Under the pieces are notes generated by a model that saw nothing but the letters and a program-made list of their open reading frames with translations, had not been told where the DNA came from and did no database searches. Made by a program: the position numbers and the translations under genes. From Balanoglossus misakiensis (lineage: Eukaryota; Hemichordata), in assembly GCA_040954595.2 (NCBI GenBank), contig CM082585.2:1860001-1924000 (forward strand): 64,000 nucleotides of DNA. Direction: 5' to 3'. Of this stretch, positions 36,901 through 51,000 are shown piece by piece. Numbering within the stretch: position 1 is the first letter of the stretch; every line of letters begins with the position of its first letter.

Positions 36901-37870
36901 CATTTTTTGATGATTTTCACCCATGATTTTTTTCAAAAATCGACAAAATTTTTAGATTTTGCAAAGTCGAAAATTTGTAATTTTTTGATGATTTTTACCC
37001 ATGATTTTTTTTTTCAAAAATCGACGAAATTTTGAGATTTTGCAAAGACGAAAATTTGTAATTTTTTGATGATTTTCACCCATGACTTTTTTTCAAAAAT
37101 TTAAGAAATTTCGAGATTTTGCAAATTCGAAAATTTGTAATTTTTTGATGATTTTCACCCATGTTTTTTTTCAAAAATCAACGAACCCATGATTTTTTTT
37201 CAAAAATCGACAAAATTTTGAGATTTTGCAAAGTCGAAAATTTGTCATTTTTTGATGATTTTCACCCATGATTTTTCTCAAAAATCGACGAAATTTTGAG
37301 ATTTTGCAAAGTCGAAAATTTGTAATTTTTTGATGATTTTCACCCATGATTTTTTTTCAAAAATCGACGAAATTTTGAGATTTTGCAAAGTCGAAAATTT
37401 GTCATTTATTAATGATTTTCACCCATGATTTTTTTTCAAAAATCGACAAAATTTTGAGATTTTGCAAAGTCGAAAATTTGTAATTTTTTGATGATTTTCA
37501 CCCATGTTTTTTTTCAAAATTGAACGAACCCATGATTTTTTTCAAAAATCGACTAAATTTTGAGATTTTGCATAGTCGAAAATTTGTCATTTTTTGATGA
37601 TTTTCACCCATGATTTTTTTCAAAAATCGACAAAATTTTTAGATTTTGCAAAGTCGAAAATTTGTAATTTTTTGATTATTTTCACCCATGATTTTTTTCA
37701 AAAATCGACAAAATTTTGAGATTTTGCAAATTCGAAAATTTGTAATTTTTTGATGATTTTCACCCATGTTTTTTTTCAAAAATCAACGAACCCATGATTT
37801 TTTTTCAAAAATCGACAAAATTTTGAGATTTTGCAAAGTCGAAAATTTGTCATTTTTTGATGATTTTCAC
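33980..37870 (+). repeat. 1955-bp higher-order repeat, two copies
   Basis: Private variants recur 1955 bp apart: gacgaaaatttttcatt at about 34006 and 35961, and gactaaattttgag with gcatag at 35596-35620 and 37551-37575. The outer limits are approximate. Confidence 0.8.
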
Positions 37871-38159
37871 CCATGATTTTTTTCAAAAATCGACAAAATT
37901 TTTAGATTTTGCAAAGTCGAAAATTTGTAATTTTTTGATTATTTTCACCCATGATTTTTTTCAAAAATCGACAAAATTTTGAGATTTTGCAAATTCGAAA
38001 ATTTGTAATTTTTTGATGATTTTCACCCATGTTTTTTTTCAAAAATCAACGAACCCATGATTTTTTTTCAAAAATCGACAAAATTTTGAGTTTTTGCAAA
38101 GTCGAAAATTTGTCATTTTTTGATGATTTTCACCCATGATTTTTCTCGAAAATCGACGA

Positions 38160-40050
38160 AATTTTGAGATTTTGCAAAGTCGAAAATTTGTAATTTTTTG
38201 ATGATTTTCACCCATGATTTTTTTTCAAAAATCGACGAAATTTTGAGATTTTGCAAAGTCGAAAATTTGTCATTTATTAATGATTTTCACCCATGATTTT
38301 TTTTCAAAAATCGACAAAATTTTGAGATTTTGCAAAGTCGAAAATTTGTAATTTTTTGATGATTTTCACCCATGTTTTTTTTCAAAATTGAACGAACCCA
38401 TGATTTTTTTCAAAAATCGACGAAATTTTGAGATTTTGCAAAGTCGAAAATTTGTCATTTTTTGATGATTTTCACCCATGATTTTTTTCAAAAATCGACA
38501 AAATTTTTAGATTTTGCAAAGTCGAAAATTTGTTATTTTTTGATGATTTTTACCCATGATTTTTTTTTTCAAAAATCGACGAAATTTTGAGATTTTGCAA
38601 AGACGAAAATTTGTAATTTTTTGATGATTTTCACCCATGACTTTTTTTCAAAAATTTACGAAATTTTGAGATTTTGCAAAGTCGAAAATTTGTCATTTTT
38701 TGATGATTTTCACCCATGTTTTTTTTCAAAAATCGACGAAATTTTGAGATTTTGCAAATTCGAAAATTTGTAATTTTTTGATGATTTTCACCCATGTTTT
38801 TTTTCAAAAATCAACGAACCCATGATTTTTTTTCAAAAATCGACAAAATTTTGAGATTTTGCAAAGTCGAAAATTTGTCATTTTTTGATGATTTTCACCC
38901 ATGATTTTTTTCAAAAATCGACGAAATTTTGAGATTTTGCAAAGACGAAAATTTGTAATTTTTTGATGATTTTCACCCATGACTTTTTTTCAAAAATTTA
39001 CGAAATTTTGAGATTTTGCAAAGTCGAAAATTTGTCATTTTTTGATGATTTTCACCCATGTTTTTTTTTCAAAAATCGACGAAATTTTGAGATTTTGCAA
39101 AGTCGAAAATTTGTAATTTTTTGATGATTTTCACCCATGATTTTTTTTCAAAAATCGACGAAATTTTGAGATTTTGCAAAGTCGAAAATTTGTCATTTAT
39201 TAATGATTTTCACCCATGATTTTTTTTCAAAAATCGACAAAATTTTGAGATTTTGCAAAGTCGAAAATTTGTAATTTTTTGATGATTTTCACCCATGTTT
39301 TTTTTCAAAATTGAACGAACCCATGATTTTTTTCAAAAATCGACGAAATTTTGAGATTTTGCAAAGTCGAAAATTTGTCATTTTTTGATGATTTTCACCC
39401 ATGATTTTTTTCAAAAATCGACAAAATTTTTAGATTTTGCAAAGTCGAAAATTTGTTATTTTTTGATGATTTTTACCCATGATTTTTTTTTTCAAAAATC
39501 GACGAAATTTTGAGATTTTGCAAAGACGAAAATTTGTAATTTTTTGATGATTTTCACCCATGACTTTTTTTCAAAAATTTACGAAATTTTGAGATTTTGC
39601 AAAGTCGAAAATTTGTCATTTTTTGATGATTTTCACCCATGTTTTTTTTCAAAAATCGACGAAATTTTGAGATTTTGCAAATTCGAAAATTTGTAATTTT
39701 TTGATGATTTTCACCCATGTTTTTTTTCAAAAATCAACGAACCCATGATTTTTTTTCAAAAATCGACAAAATTTTGAGATTTTGCAAAGTCGAAAATTTG
39801 TCATTTTTTGATGATTTTCACCCATGATTTTTTTCAAAAATCGACGAAATTTTGAGATTTTGCAAAGACGAAAATTTGTAATTTTTTGATGATTTTCACC
39901 CATGACTTTTTTTCAAAAATTTACGAAATTTTGAGATTTTGCAAAGTCGAAAATTTGTCATTTTTTGATGATTTTCACCCATGTTTTTTTTTCAAAAATC
40001 GACGAAATTTTGAGATTTTGCAAATTCGAAAATTTGTAATTTTTTGATGA
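38160..40050 (+). repeat. 923-bp higher-order repeat, two copies
   Basis: The rare variants catttattaatg (38271 and 39194) and tgttatttttt (38532 and 39455) are each 923 bp apart, with matching monomers between them. The limits are approximate. Confidence 0.75.
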
Positions 40051-41339
40051 TTTTCACCCATGTTTTTTTTAAAAAATCAACGAACCCATGATTTTTTTTC
40101 AAAAATCGACAAAATTTTGAGATTTTGCAAAGTCGAAAATTTGTCATTTTTTGATGATTTTCACCCATGATTTTTTTCAAAACTCGACGAAATTTTGAGA
40201 TTTTGCAAAGACGAAAATTTGTAATTTTTTGATGATTTTCACCCATGACTTTTTTTCAAAAATTTACGAAATTTTGAGATTTTGCAAAGTCGAAAATTTG
40301 TCATTTTTTGATGATTTTCACCCATGTTTTTTTTTCAAAAATCGACGAAATTTTGAGATTTTGCAAATTCGAAAATTTGTACTTTTTTGATGATTTTCAC
40401 CCATGTTTTTTTTCAAAAATCAACGAACCCATGATTTTTTTTCAAAAATCGACAAAATTTTGAGATTTTGCAAAGTCGAAAATTTGTCATTTATTAATGA
40501 TTTTCACCCATGATTTTTTTTCAAAAATCGACAAAATTTTGAGATTTTGCAAAGTCGAAAATTTGTAATTTTTTGATGATTTTCACCCGTTTTTTTTCAA
40601 AATTGAACGAACCCATGATTTTTTTCAAAAATCGACGAAATTTTGAGATTTTGCAAAGTCGAAAATTTGTCATTTTTTGATGATTTTCACCCATGATTTT
40701 TTTCAAAAATCGACGAAATTTTGAGATTTTGCAAAGTCGAAAATTTGTCATTTTTTGATTATTTTCACCCATGATTTTTTTCAAAAATCGACAAAATTTT
40801 TAGATTTTGCAAAGTCGACAATTTGTCATTTTTTGATGATTTTCACCATGATTTTTTTTTAAAAAACGACGAAATTTTGAGATTTTGCAAAGACGAAAAT
40901 TTGTCATTTTTTGATGATTTTCACCCATGATTTTTTTTCAAAAATGTACGAAATTTTTAGATTTTGCAAAGTCGAAAATTTGTAATTTTTTGATGATTTT
41001 CACCAATGTTTTTTTTTAAAAATCAACGAACCCATGATTTTTTTCAAAAATTGACACCAATGTTTTTTTTTAAAAATCAACGAACTCATGATTTTTTTTA
41101 AAAATTGACAACATTTTGAGATTTTGCAAAGTCGAAAATTTGTCATTTTTTGATGATTTTCACCATGATTGTTTTTTTCAAAAATCGGCGAAATTTTGAG
41201 ATTTTGCAAAGACGAAAATTTGTCATTTTTTGATGAATTTCACCCATGATTTTTTTTTTTAAATGTACGAAATTTTGAGATTTTGCAAAGTCGAAAATTT
41301 GTCATTTTTTGATGATTTTCACCCATGATTTTTTTCAAA

Positions 41340-44300
41340 AATCGACGAAATTTTGAGATTTAGCAAAGACGAAAATTTGTCATTTTTTGATGATTTTCAC
41401 CCGTGATTTTTTTCAAAAATCGACGAAATTTTGAGATTTTGCAAAGTCGAAAATTTGTCATTTTTTGATGATTTTCACCCATGATTTTTTTTCAAAAATG
41501 TACGAAATTTTGAGATTTTGCAAAGTCGAAAATTTGTAATTTTTTGATGATTTTCACCAATGTTTTTTTTTAAAAATCAACGAACCCATGATTTTTTTCA
41601 AAAATTGACACCAATGTTTTTTTTAAAAAATCAACGAACTCATGAATTTTTTAAAAAATTGACAACATTTTGAGATTTTGCAAAGTCGAAAATTTGTCAT
41701 TTTTTGATGATTTTCACCATGATTGTTTTTTTCAAAAATCGACAAAATTTTTAGATTTTGCAAAGTCGAAAATTTGTAATTTTTTGATGATTTTTACCCA
41801 TGATTTTTTTTTTCAAAAATCGACGAAATTTTGAGATTTTGCAAAGACGAAAATTTGTAATTTTTTGATGATTTTCACCCATGACTTTTTTTCAAAAATT
41901 TACGAAATTTTGGGATTTTGCAAAGACGAAAATTTGTCATTTTTTGATGATTTTCACCCATGATTTTTTTCAAAAATCGACGAAATTTGAGATTTTGCAA
42001 AGTCGAAAATTTGTCATTTTTTGATGATTTTCACCAATGTTTTTTTTCAAAAATCTACGAAATTTTGAGATTTTGCAAAGTCGAAAATTTGTCATTTTTT
42101 GATGATTTTCACCCATGATTTTTTTCAAAAATCGACAAATTTTTTAGATTTTGCAAAGTCGAAAATTTGTAATTTTTTGATGATTTTTACCCATGATTTT
42201 TTTTTTTCAAAAATCGACGAAATTTTGAGATTTTGCAAAGACGAAAATTTGTAATTTTTTGATGATTTTCACCCATGACTTTTTTTCAAAAATTTACGAA
42301 ATTTTGAGATTTTGCAAAGTCGAAAATTTGTCATTTTTTGATGATTTTCACCCATGATTTTTCTCAAAAATCGACGAAATTTTGAGATTTTGCAAAGTCG
42401 AAAATTTGTCATTTTTTGATGATTTTCACCCATGATTTTTTTCAAAAATCAACGAACCCATGATTTTTTTTCAAAAATCGACAAAATTTTGAGATTTTGC
42501 AAAGTCGAAAATTTGTCATTTTTTGATGATTTTCACCCATGATTTTTCTCAAAAATCGACGAAATTTTGAGATTTTGCAAAGTCGAAAATTTGTAATTTT
42601 TTGATGATTTTCACCCATGATTTTTTTTTCAAAAATCGACGAAATTTTGAGATTTTGCAATGTCGAAAATTTGTCATTTATTAATGATTTTCACCCATGA
42701 TTTTTTTTCAAAAATCGACAAATTTTTGAGATTTTGCAAAGTCGAAAATTTGTAATTTTTTGATGATTTTCACCCATGTTTTTTTTCAAAATTGAACGAA
42801 CCCATGATTTTTTTCAAAAATCGACGAAATTTTGAGATTTTGCAAAGTCGAAAATTTGTCATTTTTTGATGATTTTCACCCATGATTTTTTTCAAAAATC
42901 GACGAAATTTTGAGATTTTGCAAAGTCGAAAATGTGTCATTTTTTGATGATTTTCACCCATGATTTTTTTCAAAAATCGACAAAATTTTGAGATTTTGCA
43001 AATTCGAAAATTTGTAATTTTTTGATGATTTTCACCCATGTTTTTTTTCAAAAATCAACGAACCCATGATTTTTTTTCAAAAATCGACAAAATTTTGAGA
43101 TTTTGCAAAGTCGAAAATTTGTCATTTTTTGATGATTTTCACCCATGATTTTTCTCAAAAATCGACGAAATTTTGAGATTTTGCAAAGTCGAAAATTTGT
43201 AATTTTTTGATGATTTTCACCCATGATTTTTTTTCAAAAATCGACGAAATTTTGAGATTTTGCAAAGTCGAAAATTTGTCATTTTTTGATGATTTTCACC
43301 CATGATTTTTTTCAAAAATCGACGAAATTTTGAGATTTAGCAAAGACGAAAATTTGTCATTTTTTGATGATTTTCACCCGTGATTTTTTTCAAAAATCGA
43401 CGAAATTTTGAGATTTTGCAAAGTCGAAAATTTGTCATTTTTTGATGATTTTCACCCATGATTTTTTTTCAAAAATGTACGAAATTTTGAGATTTTGCAA
43501 AGTCGAAAATTTGTAATTTTTTGATGATTTTCACCAATGTTTTTTTTTAAAAATCAACGAACCCATGATTTTTTTCAAAAATTGACACCAATGTTTTTTT
43601 TAAAAAATCAACGAACTCATGAATTTTTTAAAAAATTGACAACATTTTGAGATTTTGCAAAGTCGAAAATTTGTCATTTTTTGATGATTTTCACCATGAT
43701 TGTTTTTTTCAAAAATCGACAAAATTTTTAGATTTTGCAAAGTCGAAAATTTGTAATTTTTTGATGATTTTTACCCATGATTTTTTTTTTCAAAAATCGA
43801 CGAAATTTTGAGATTTTGCAAAGACGAAAATTTGTAATTTTTTGATGATTTTCACCCATGACTTTTTTTCAAAAATTTACGAAATTTTGGGATTTTGCAA
43901 AGACGAAAATTTGTCATTTTTTGATGATTTTCACCCATGATTTTTTTCAAAAATCGACGAAATTTGAGATTTTGCAAAGTCGAAAATTTGTCATTTTTTG
44001 ATGATTTTCACCCATGTTTTTTTTCAAAAATCTACGAAATTTTGAGATTTTGCAAAGTCGAAAATTTGTCATTTTTTGATGATTTTCACCCATGATTTTT
44101 TTTCAAAAATCGACAAAATTTTTAGATTTTGCAAAGTCGAAAATTTGTAATTTTTTGATGATTTTTACCCATGATTTTTTTTTTTCAAAAATCGACGAAA
44201 TTTTGAGATTTTGCAAAGACGAAAATTTGTAATTTTTTGATGATTTTCACCCATGACTTTTTTTCAAAAATTTACGAAATTTTGAGATTTTGCAAAGTCG

Positions 44301-47300
44301 AAAATTTGTCATTTTTTGATGATTTTCACCCATGATTTTTCTCAAAAATCGACGAAATTTTGAGATTTTGCAAAGTCGAAAATTTGTCATTTTTTGATGA
44401 TTTTCACCCATGATTTTTTTTCAAAAATCAACGAACCCATGATTTTTTTTCAAAAATCGACAAAATTTTGAGATTTTGCAAAGTCGAAAATTTGTCATTT
44501 TTTGATGATTTTCACCCATGATTTTTCTCAAAAATCGACGAAATTTTGAGATTTTGCAAAGTCGAAAATTTGTAATTTTTTGATGATTTTCACCCATGAT
44601 TTTTTTTTCAAAAATCGACGAAATTTTGAGATTTTGCAATGTCAAAAATTTGTCATTTATTAATGATTTTCACCCATGATTTTTTTTCAAAAATCGACAA
44701 ATTTTTGAGATTTTGCAAAGTCGAAAATTTGTAATTTTTTGATGATTTTCACCCATGTTTTTTTTCAAAATTGAACGAACCCATGATTTTTTTCAAAAAT
44801 CGACGAAATTTTGAGATTTTGCAAAGTCGAAAATTTGTCATTTTTTGATGATTTTCACCCATGATTTTTTTCAAAAATCGACGAAATTTTGAGATTTTGC
44901 AAAGTCGAAAATGTGTCATTTTTTGATGATTTTCACCCATGATTTTTTTCAAAAATCGACAAAATTTTGAGATTTTGCAAATTCGAAAATTTGTAATTTT
45001 TTGATGATTTTCACCCATGTTTTTTTTCAAAAATCAACGAACCCATGATTTTTTTTCAAAAATCGACAAAATTTTGAGATTTTGCAAAGTCGAAAATTTG
45101 TCATTTTTTGATGATTTTCACCCATGATTTTTCTCAAAAATCGACGAAATTTTGAGATTTTGCAAAGTCGAAAATTTGTAATTTTTTGATGATTTTTACC
45201 CATGATTTTTTTTTTCAAAAATCGACGAAATTTTGAGATTTTGCAAAGACGAAAATTTGTAATTTTTTGATGATTTTCACCCATGACTTTTTTTCAAAAA
45301 TTTACGAAATTTTGAGATTTTGCAAAGTCGAAAATTTGTCATTTTTTTTTAAGATTTTCACCCATGATTTTTCTCAAAAATCGACGAAATTTTGAGATTT
45401 TGCAAAGTCGAAAATTTGTCATTTTTTGATGATTTTCACCCATGATTTTTTTTCAAAAATCAACGAACCCATGATTTTTTTTCAAAAATCGACAAAATTT
45501 TGAGATTTTGCAAAGTCGAAAATTTGTCATTTTTTGATGATTTTCACCCATGATTTTTCTCAAAAATCGACGAAATTTTGAGATTTTGCAAAGTCGAAAA
45601 TTTGTAATTTTTTGATGATTTTCACCCATGATTTTTTTTTCAAAAATCGACGAAATTTTGAGATTTTGCAATGTCGAAAATTTGTCATTTATTAATGATT
45701 TTCACCCATGATTTTTTTTCAAAAATCGACAAATTTTTGAGATTTTGCAAAGTCGAAAATTTGTAATTTTTTGATGATTTTCACCCATGTTTTTTTTCAA
45801 AATTGAACGAACCCATGATTTTTTTCAAAAATCGACGAAATTTTGAGATTTTGCAAAGTCGAAAATTTGTCATTTTTTGATGATTTTCACCCATGATTTT
45901 TTTCAAAAATCGACGAAATTTTGAGATTTTGCAAAGTCGAAAATGTGTCATTTTTTGATGATTTTCACCCATGATTTTTTTCAAAAATCGACAAAATTTT
46001 GAGATTTTGCAAATTCGAAAATTTGTAATTTTTTGATGATTTTCACCCATGTTTTTTTTCAAAAATCAACGAACCCATGATTTTTTTTCAAAAATCGACA
46101 AAATTTTGAGATTTTGCAAAGTCGAAAATTTGTAATTTTTTGATGATTTTCACCCATGTTTTTTTTCAAAATTGAACGAACCCATGATTTTTTTCAAAAA
46201 TCGACGAAATTTTGAGATTTTGCAAAGTCGAAAATTTGTCATTTTTTGATGATTTTCACCCATGTTTTTTTTTTCAAAAATCGACGAAATTTTGAGATTT
46301 TGCAAAGTCGAAAATTTGTCATTTATTAATGATTTTCACCCATGATTTTTTTTCAAAAATCGACAAATTTTTGAGATTTTGCAAAGTCGAAAATTTGTAA
46401 TTTTTTGATGATTTTCACCCATGTTTTTTTTCAAAATTGAACGAACCCATGATTTTTTTCAAAAATCGACGAAATTTTGAGATTTTGCAAAGTCGAAAAT
46501 TTGTCATTTTTTGATGATTTTCACCCATGATTTTTTTTAAAAAATCGACGAAATTTTGAGATTTTGCAAAGTCGAAAATTTGTCATTTATTAATGATTTT
46601 CACCCATGATTTTTCTCAAAAATCGACGAAATTTTGAGATTTTGCAAAGTCGAAAATTTGTAATTTTTTGATGATTTTCACCCATGATTTTTTTTCAAAA
46701 ATCGACGAAATTTTGAGATTTTGCAAAGTCGAAAATTTGTCATTTATTAATGATTTTCACCCATGATTTTTTTTCAAAAATCGACAAAATTTTGAGATTT
46801 TGCAAAGTCGAAAATTTGTAATTTTTTGATGATTTTCACCCATGTTTTTTTTCAAAATTGAACGAACCCATGATTTTTTTCAAAAATCGACGAAATTTTG
46901 AGATTTTGCAAAGTCGAAAATTTGTCATTTTTTGATGATTTTCACCCATGTTTTTTTTTTCAAAAATCGACGAAATTTTGAGATTTTGCAAAGTCGAAAA
47001 TTTGTCATTTTTTGATGATTTTCACCCATGATTTTTTTCAAAAATCGACAAAATTTTTAGATTTTGCAAAGTCGAAAATTTGTAATTTTTTGATGATTTT
47101 TACCCATGATTTTTTTTTTTCAAAAATCGACGAAATTTTGAGATTTTGCAAAGACGAAAATTTGTAATTTTTTGATGATTTTCACCCATGACTTTTTTTC
47201 AAAAATTTACGAAATTTTGAGATTTTGCAAAGTCGAAAATTTGTCATTTTTTGATGATTTTCACCCATGATTTTTCTCAAAAATCGACGAAATTTTGAGA

Positions 47301-48000
47301 TTTTGCAAAGTCGAAAATTTGTAATTTTTTGATGATTTTCACCCATGATTTTTTTTCAAAAATCAACGAACCCATGATTTTTTTTCAAAAATCGACAAAA
47401 TTTTGAGATTTTGCAAAGTCGAAAATTTGTCATTTTTTGATGATTTTCACCCATGATTTTTCTCAAAAATCGACGAAATTTTGAGATTTTGCAAAGTCGA
47501 AAATTTGTAATTTTTTGATGATTTTCACCCATGATTTTTTTTTCAAAAATCGACGAAATTTTGAGATTTTGCAATGTCGAAAATTTGTCATTTATTAATG
47601 ATTTTCACCCATGATTTTTTTTCAAAAATCGACAAATTTTTGAGATTTTGCAAAGTCGAAAATTTGTAATTTTTTGATGATTTTCACCCATGTTTTTTTT
47701 CAAAATTGAACGAACCCATGATTTTTTTCAAAAATCGACGAAATTTTGAGATTTTGCAAAGTCGAAAATTTGTCATTTTTTGATGATTTTCACCCATGAT
47801 TTTTTTCAAAAATCGACGAAATTTTGAGATTTTGCAAAGTCGAAAATGTGTCATTTTTTGATGATTTTCACCCATGATTTTTTTCAAAAATCGACAAAAT
47901 TTTGAGATTTTGCAAATTCGAAAATTTGTAATTTTTTGATGATTTTCACCCATGTTTTTTTTCAAAAATCAACGAACCCATGATTTTTTTTCAAAAATCG
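41340..48000 (+). repeat. Higher-order repeats of about 1978, 1032 and 1903 bp
   Basis: The monomer series with cacccgtg, cgaactcatg and tgacaacattttg repeats 1977-1979 bp apart (41.3-43.3 and 43.3-45.3 kb). A following series with gcaatgtcg and tttattaatg then recurs at 44.4, 45.45 and 47.36 kb (steps of 1032 and 1903 bp). This shows overlapping duplications of unequal size. Confidence 0.7.
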
Positions 48001-51000
48001 GCAAAATTTTCAGATTTTGCAAAGTCGAAAATTTGTCATTTTTTGATGATTTTCACCCATGATTTTTCTCAAAAATCGACGAAATTTTGAGATTTTGCAA
48101 AGTCGAAAATTTGTAATTTTTTGATGATTTTCACCCATGATTTTTTTTAAAAAATCGACGAAATTTTGAGATTTTGCAAAGTCGAAAATTTGTCATTTAT
48201 TAATGATTTTCACCCATGATTTTTTTTCAAAAATCGACAAAATTTTGAGATTTTGCAAAGTCGAAAATTTGTAATTTTTTGATGATTTTCACCCATGTTT
48301 TTTTTCAAAATTGAACGAACCCATGATTTTTTTCAAAAATCGACGAAATTTTGAGATTTTGCAAAGTCGAAAATTTGTCATTTTTTGATGATTTTCACCC
48401 ATGTTTTTTTTTTCAAAAATCGACGAAATTTTGAGATTTTGCAAAGTCGAAAATTTGTCATTTATTAATGATTTTCACCCATGATTTTTTTTCAAAAATC
48501 GACAAATTTTTGAGATTTTGCAAAGTCGAAAATTTGTAATTTTTTGATGATTTTCACCCATGTTTTTTTTCAAAATTGAACGAACCCATGATTTTTTTCA
48601 AAAATCGACGAAATTTTGAGATTTTGCAAAGTCGAAAATTTGTCATTTTTTGATGATTTTCACCCATGATTTTTTTCAAAAATCGACAAAATTTTGAGAT
48701 TTTGCAAAGTCGAAAATTTGTAATTTTTTGATGATTTTTACCCATGATTTTTTTTTTCAAAAATCGACGAAATTTTGAGATTTTGCAAAGACGAAAATTT
48801 GTAATTTTTTGATGATTTTCACCCATATTTTTTTTCAAAATTGAACGAACCCATGATTTTTTTCAAAAATCGACGAAATTTTGAGATTTTGCAAAGTCGA
48901 AAATTTGTCATTTTTTGATGATTTTCACCCATGATTTTTTTCAAAAATCGACGAAATTTTGAGATTTTGCAAAGTCGAAAATGTGTCATTTTTTGATGAT
49001 TTTCACCCATGATTTTTTTCAAAAATCGACAAAATTTTGAGATTTTGCAAATTCGAAAATTTGTAATTTTTTGATGATTTTCACCCATGTTTTTTTTTCA
49101 AAAATCACGAACCCATGATTTTTTTTCAAAAATCGACAAAATTTTGAGATTTTGCAAAGTCGAAAATTTGTCATTTTTTGATGATTTTCACCCATGATTT
49201 TTCTCAAAAATCGACGAAATTTTGAGATTTTGCAAAGTCGAAAATTTGTAATTTTTTGATGATTTTCACCCATGATTTTTTTTCAAAAATCGACGAAATT
49301 TTGAGATTTTGCAAAGTCGAAAATTTGTCATTTATTAATGATTTTCACCCATGATTTTTTTTCAAAAATCGACAAAATTTTGAGATTTTGCAAAGTCGAA
49401 AATTTGTAATTTTTTGATGATTTTCACCCATGTTTTTTTTCAAAATTGAACGAACCCATGATTTTTTTCAAAAATCGACGAAATTTTGAGATTTTGCAAA
49501 TTCGAAAATTTGTCATTTTTTGATGATTTTCACCCATGTTTTTTTTTCCAAAATCGACGAAATTTTGAGATTTTGCAAAGTCGAAAATTTGTCATTTTTT
49601 GATGATTTTTTCCCATGATTTTGTTTTTCAAAAATCGACCAAATTTTGAGATTTTGCAAAGACAAAAAATTGTCATTTTTTGATGATTTTCACCCATGAT
49701 TTTTTTCAAAAATCGACGAAATTTTGAGATTTTGCAAAGACGAAAATTTGTCGTTTTTTGATGATTTTCACCCATGATTTTTCTCAAAAATCGACGAAAT
49801 TTTGAGATTTTGCAAAGTCGAAAATTTGTCATTTTTTGATGATTTTCACCCATGATTCTTTTCAAAAATCGACGAAATTTGAGATTTTGCAAAGTCGAAA
49901 ATTTGTCATTTTTTGATGATTTTTACCCATGATTTTTTTTTTCAAAAATCGACCAAATTTTGAGATTTTGCAAAGACGAAAATTTGTCATTTTTTGATGA
50001 TTTTCACCCATGATTTTTCTAAAAAATCGACGAAATTTTGAGATTTTGCAAAGTCAAAAATTTGTCATTTTTTGATGATTTTCACCCATGATTTTTTTCA
50101 AAAATCGACGAAATTTAAGATTTTGCAAAGTCGAAAATTTGTCATTTTTTGATGATTTTCACCCATGATTTTTTTCAAAAATCGACGAAATTTTGAGATT
50201 TTGCAAAGTCGAAAATTTGTCATTTTTTGATAATTTTTTCCTATGATTTTTCTCAAAAATCGACGAAATTTTGAGATTTTGCAAAGTCAAAAATTTGTCA
50301 TTTTTTGATGATTTTCACCCATGATTTTTTTCAAAAATCGACGAAATTTAAGATTTTGCAAAGTCGAAAATTTGTCATTTTTTGATGATTTTCACCCATG
50401 ATTTTTTTCAAAAATCGACAAAATTTTTAGATTTTGCAAAGTCGAAAATTTGTAATTTTTTGATGATTTTTACCCATGATTTTTTTTTCAAAAATCGACG
50501 AAATTTTGAGATTTTGCAAAGACGAAACTTTTTAATTTTTTGATGATTTTCACCCATGACTTTTTTTCAAAAATTTACGAAATTTTGAGATTTTGCAAAG
50601 TCGAAAATTTGTCATTTTTTGATGATTTTCACCCATGATTTTTTTCAAAAATCGACGAAATTTTGAGATTTTGCAAAGTCGAAAATTTGTCATTTTTTGA
50701 TGATTTTCACCCATGATTTTTTTCAAAAATCGACAAAATTTTTAGATTTTGCAAAGTCGAAAATTTGTAATTTTTTGATGATTTTTACCCATGATTTTTT
50801 TTTTCAAAAATCGACGATTTTTTGAGATTTTGCAAAGACGAAACTTTTTAATTTTTTGATGATTTTCACCCATGACTTTTTTTCAAAAATTTACGAAATT
50901 TTGAGATTTTGCAAAGTCGAAAATTTGTCATTTTTTGATGATTTTCACCCATGTTTTTTTTTTCAAAAATCGACGAAATTTTGAGATTTTGCAAATTCGA

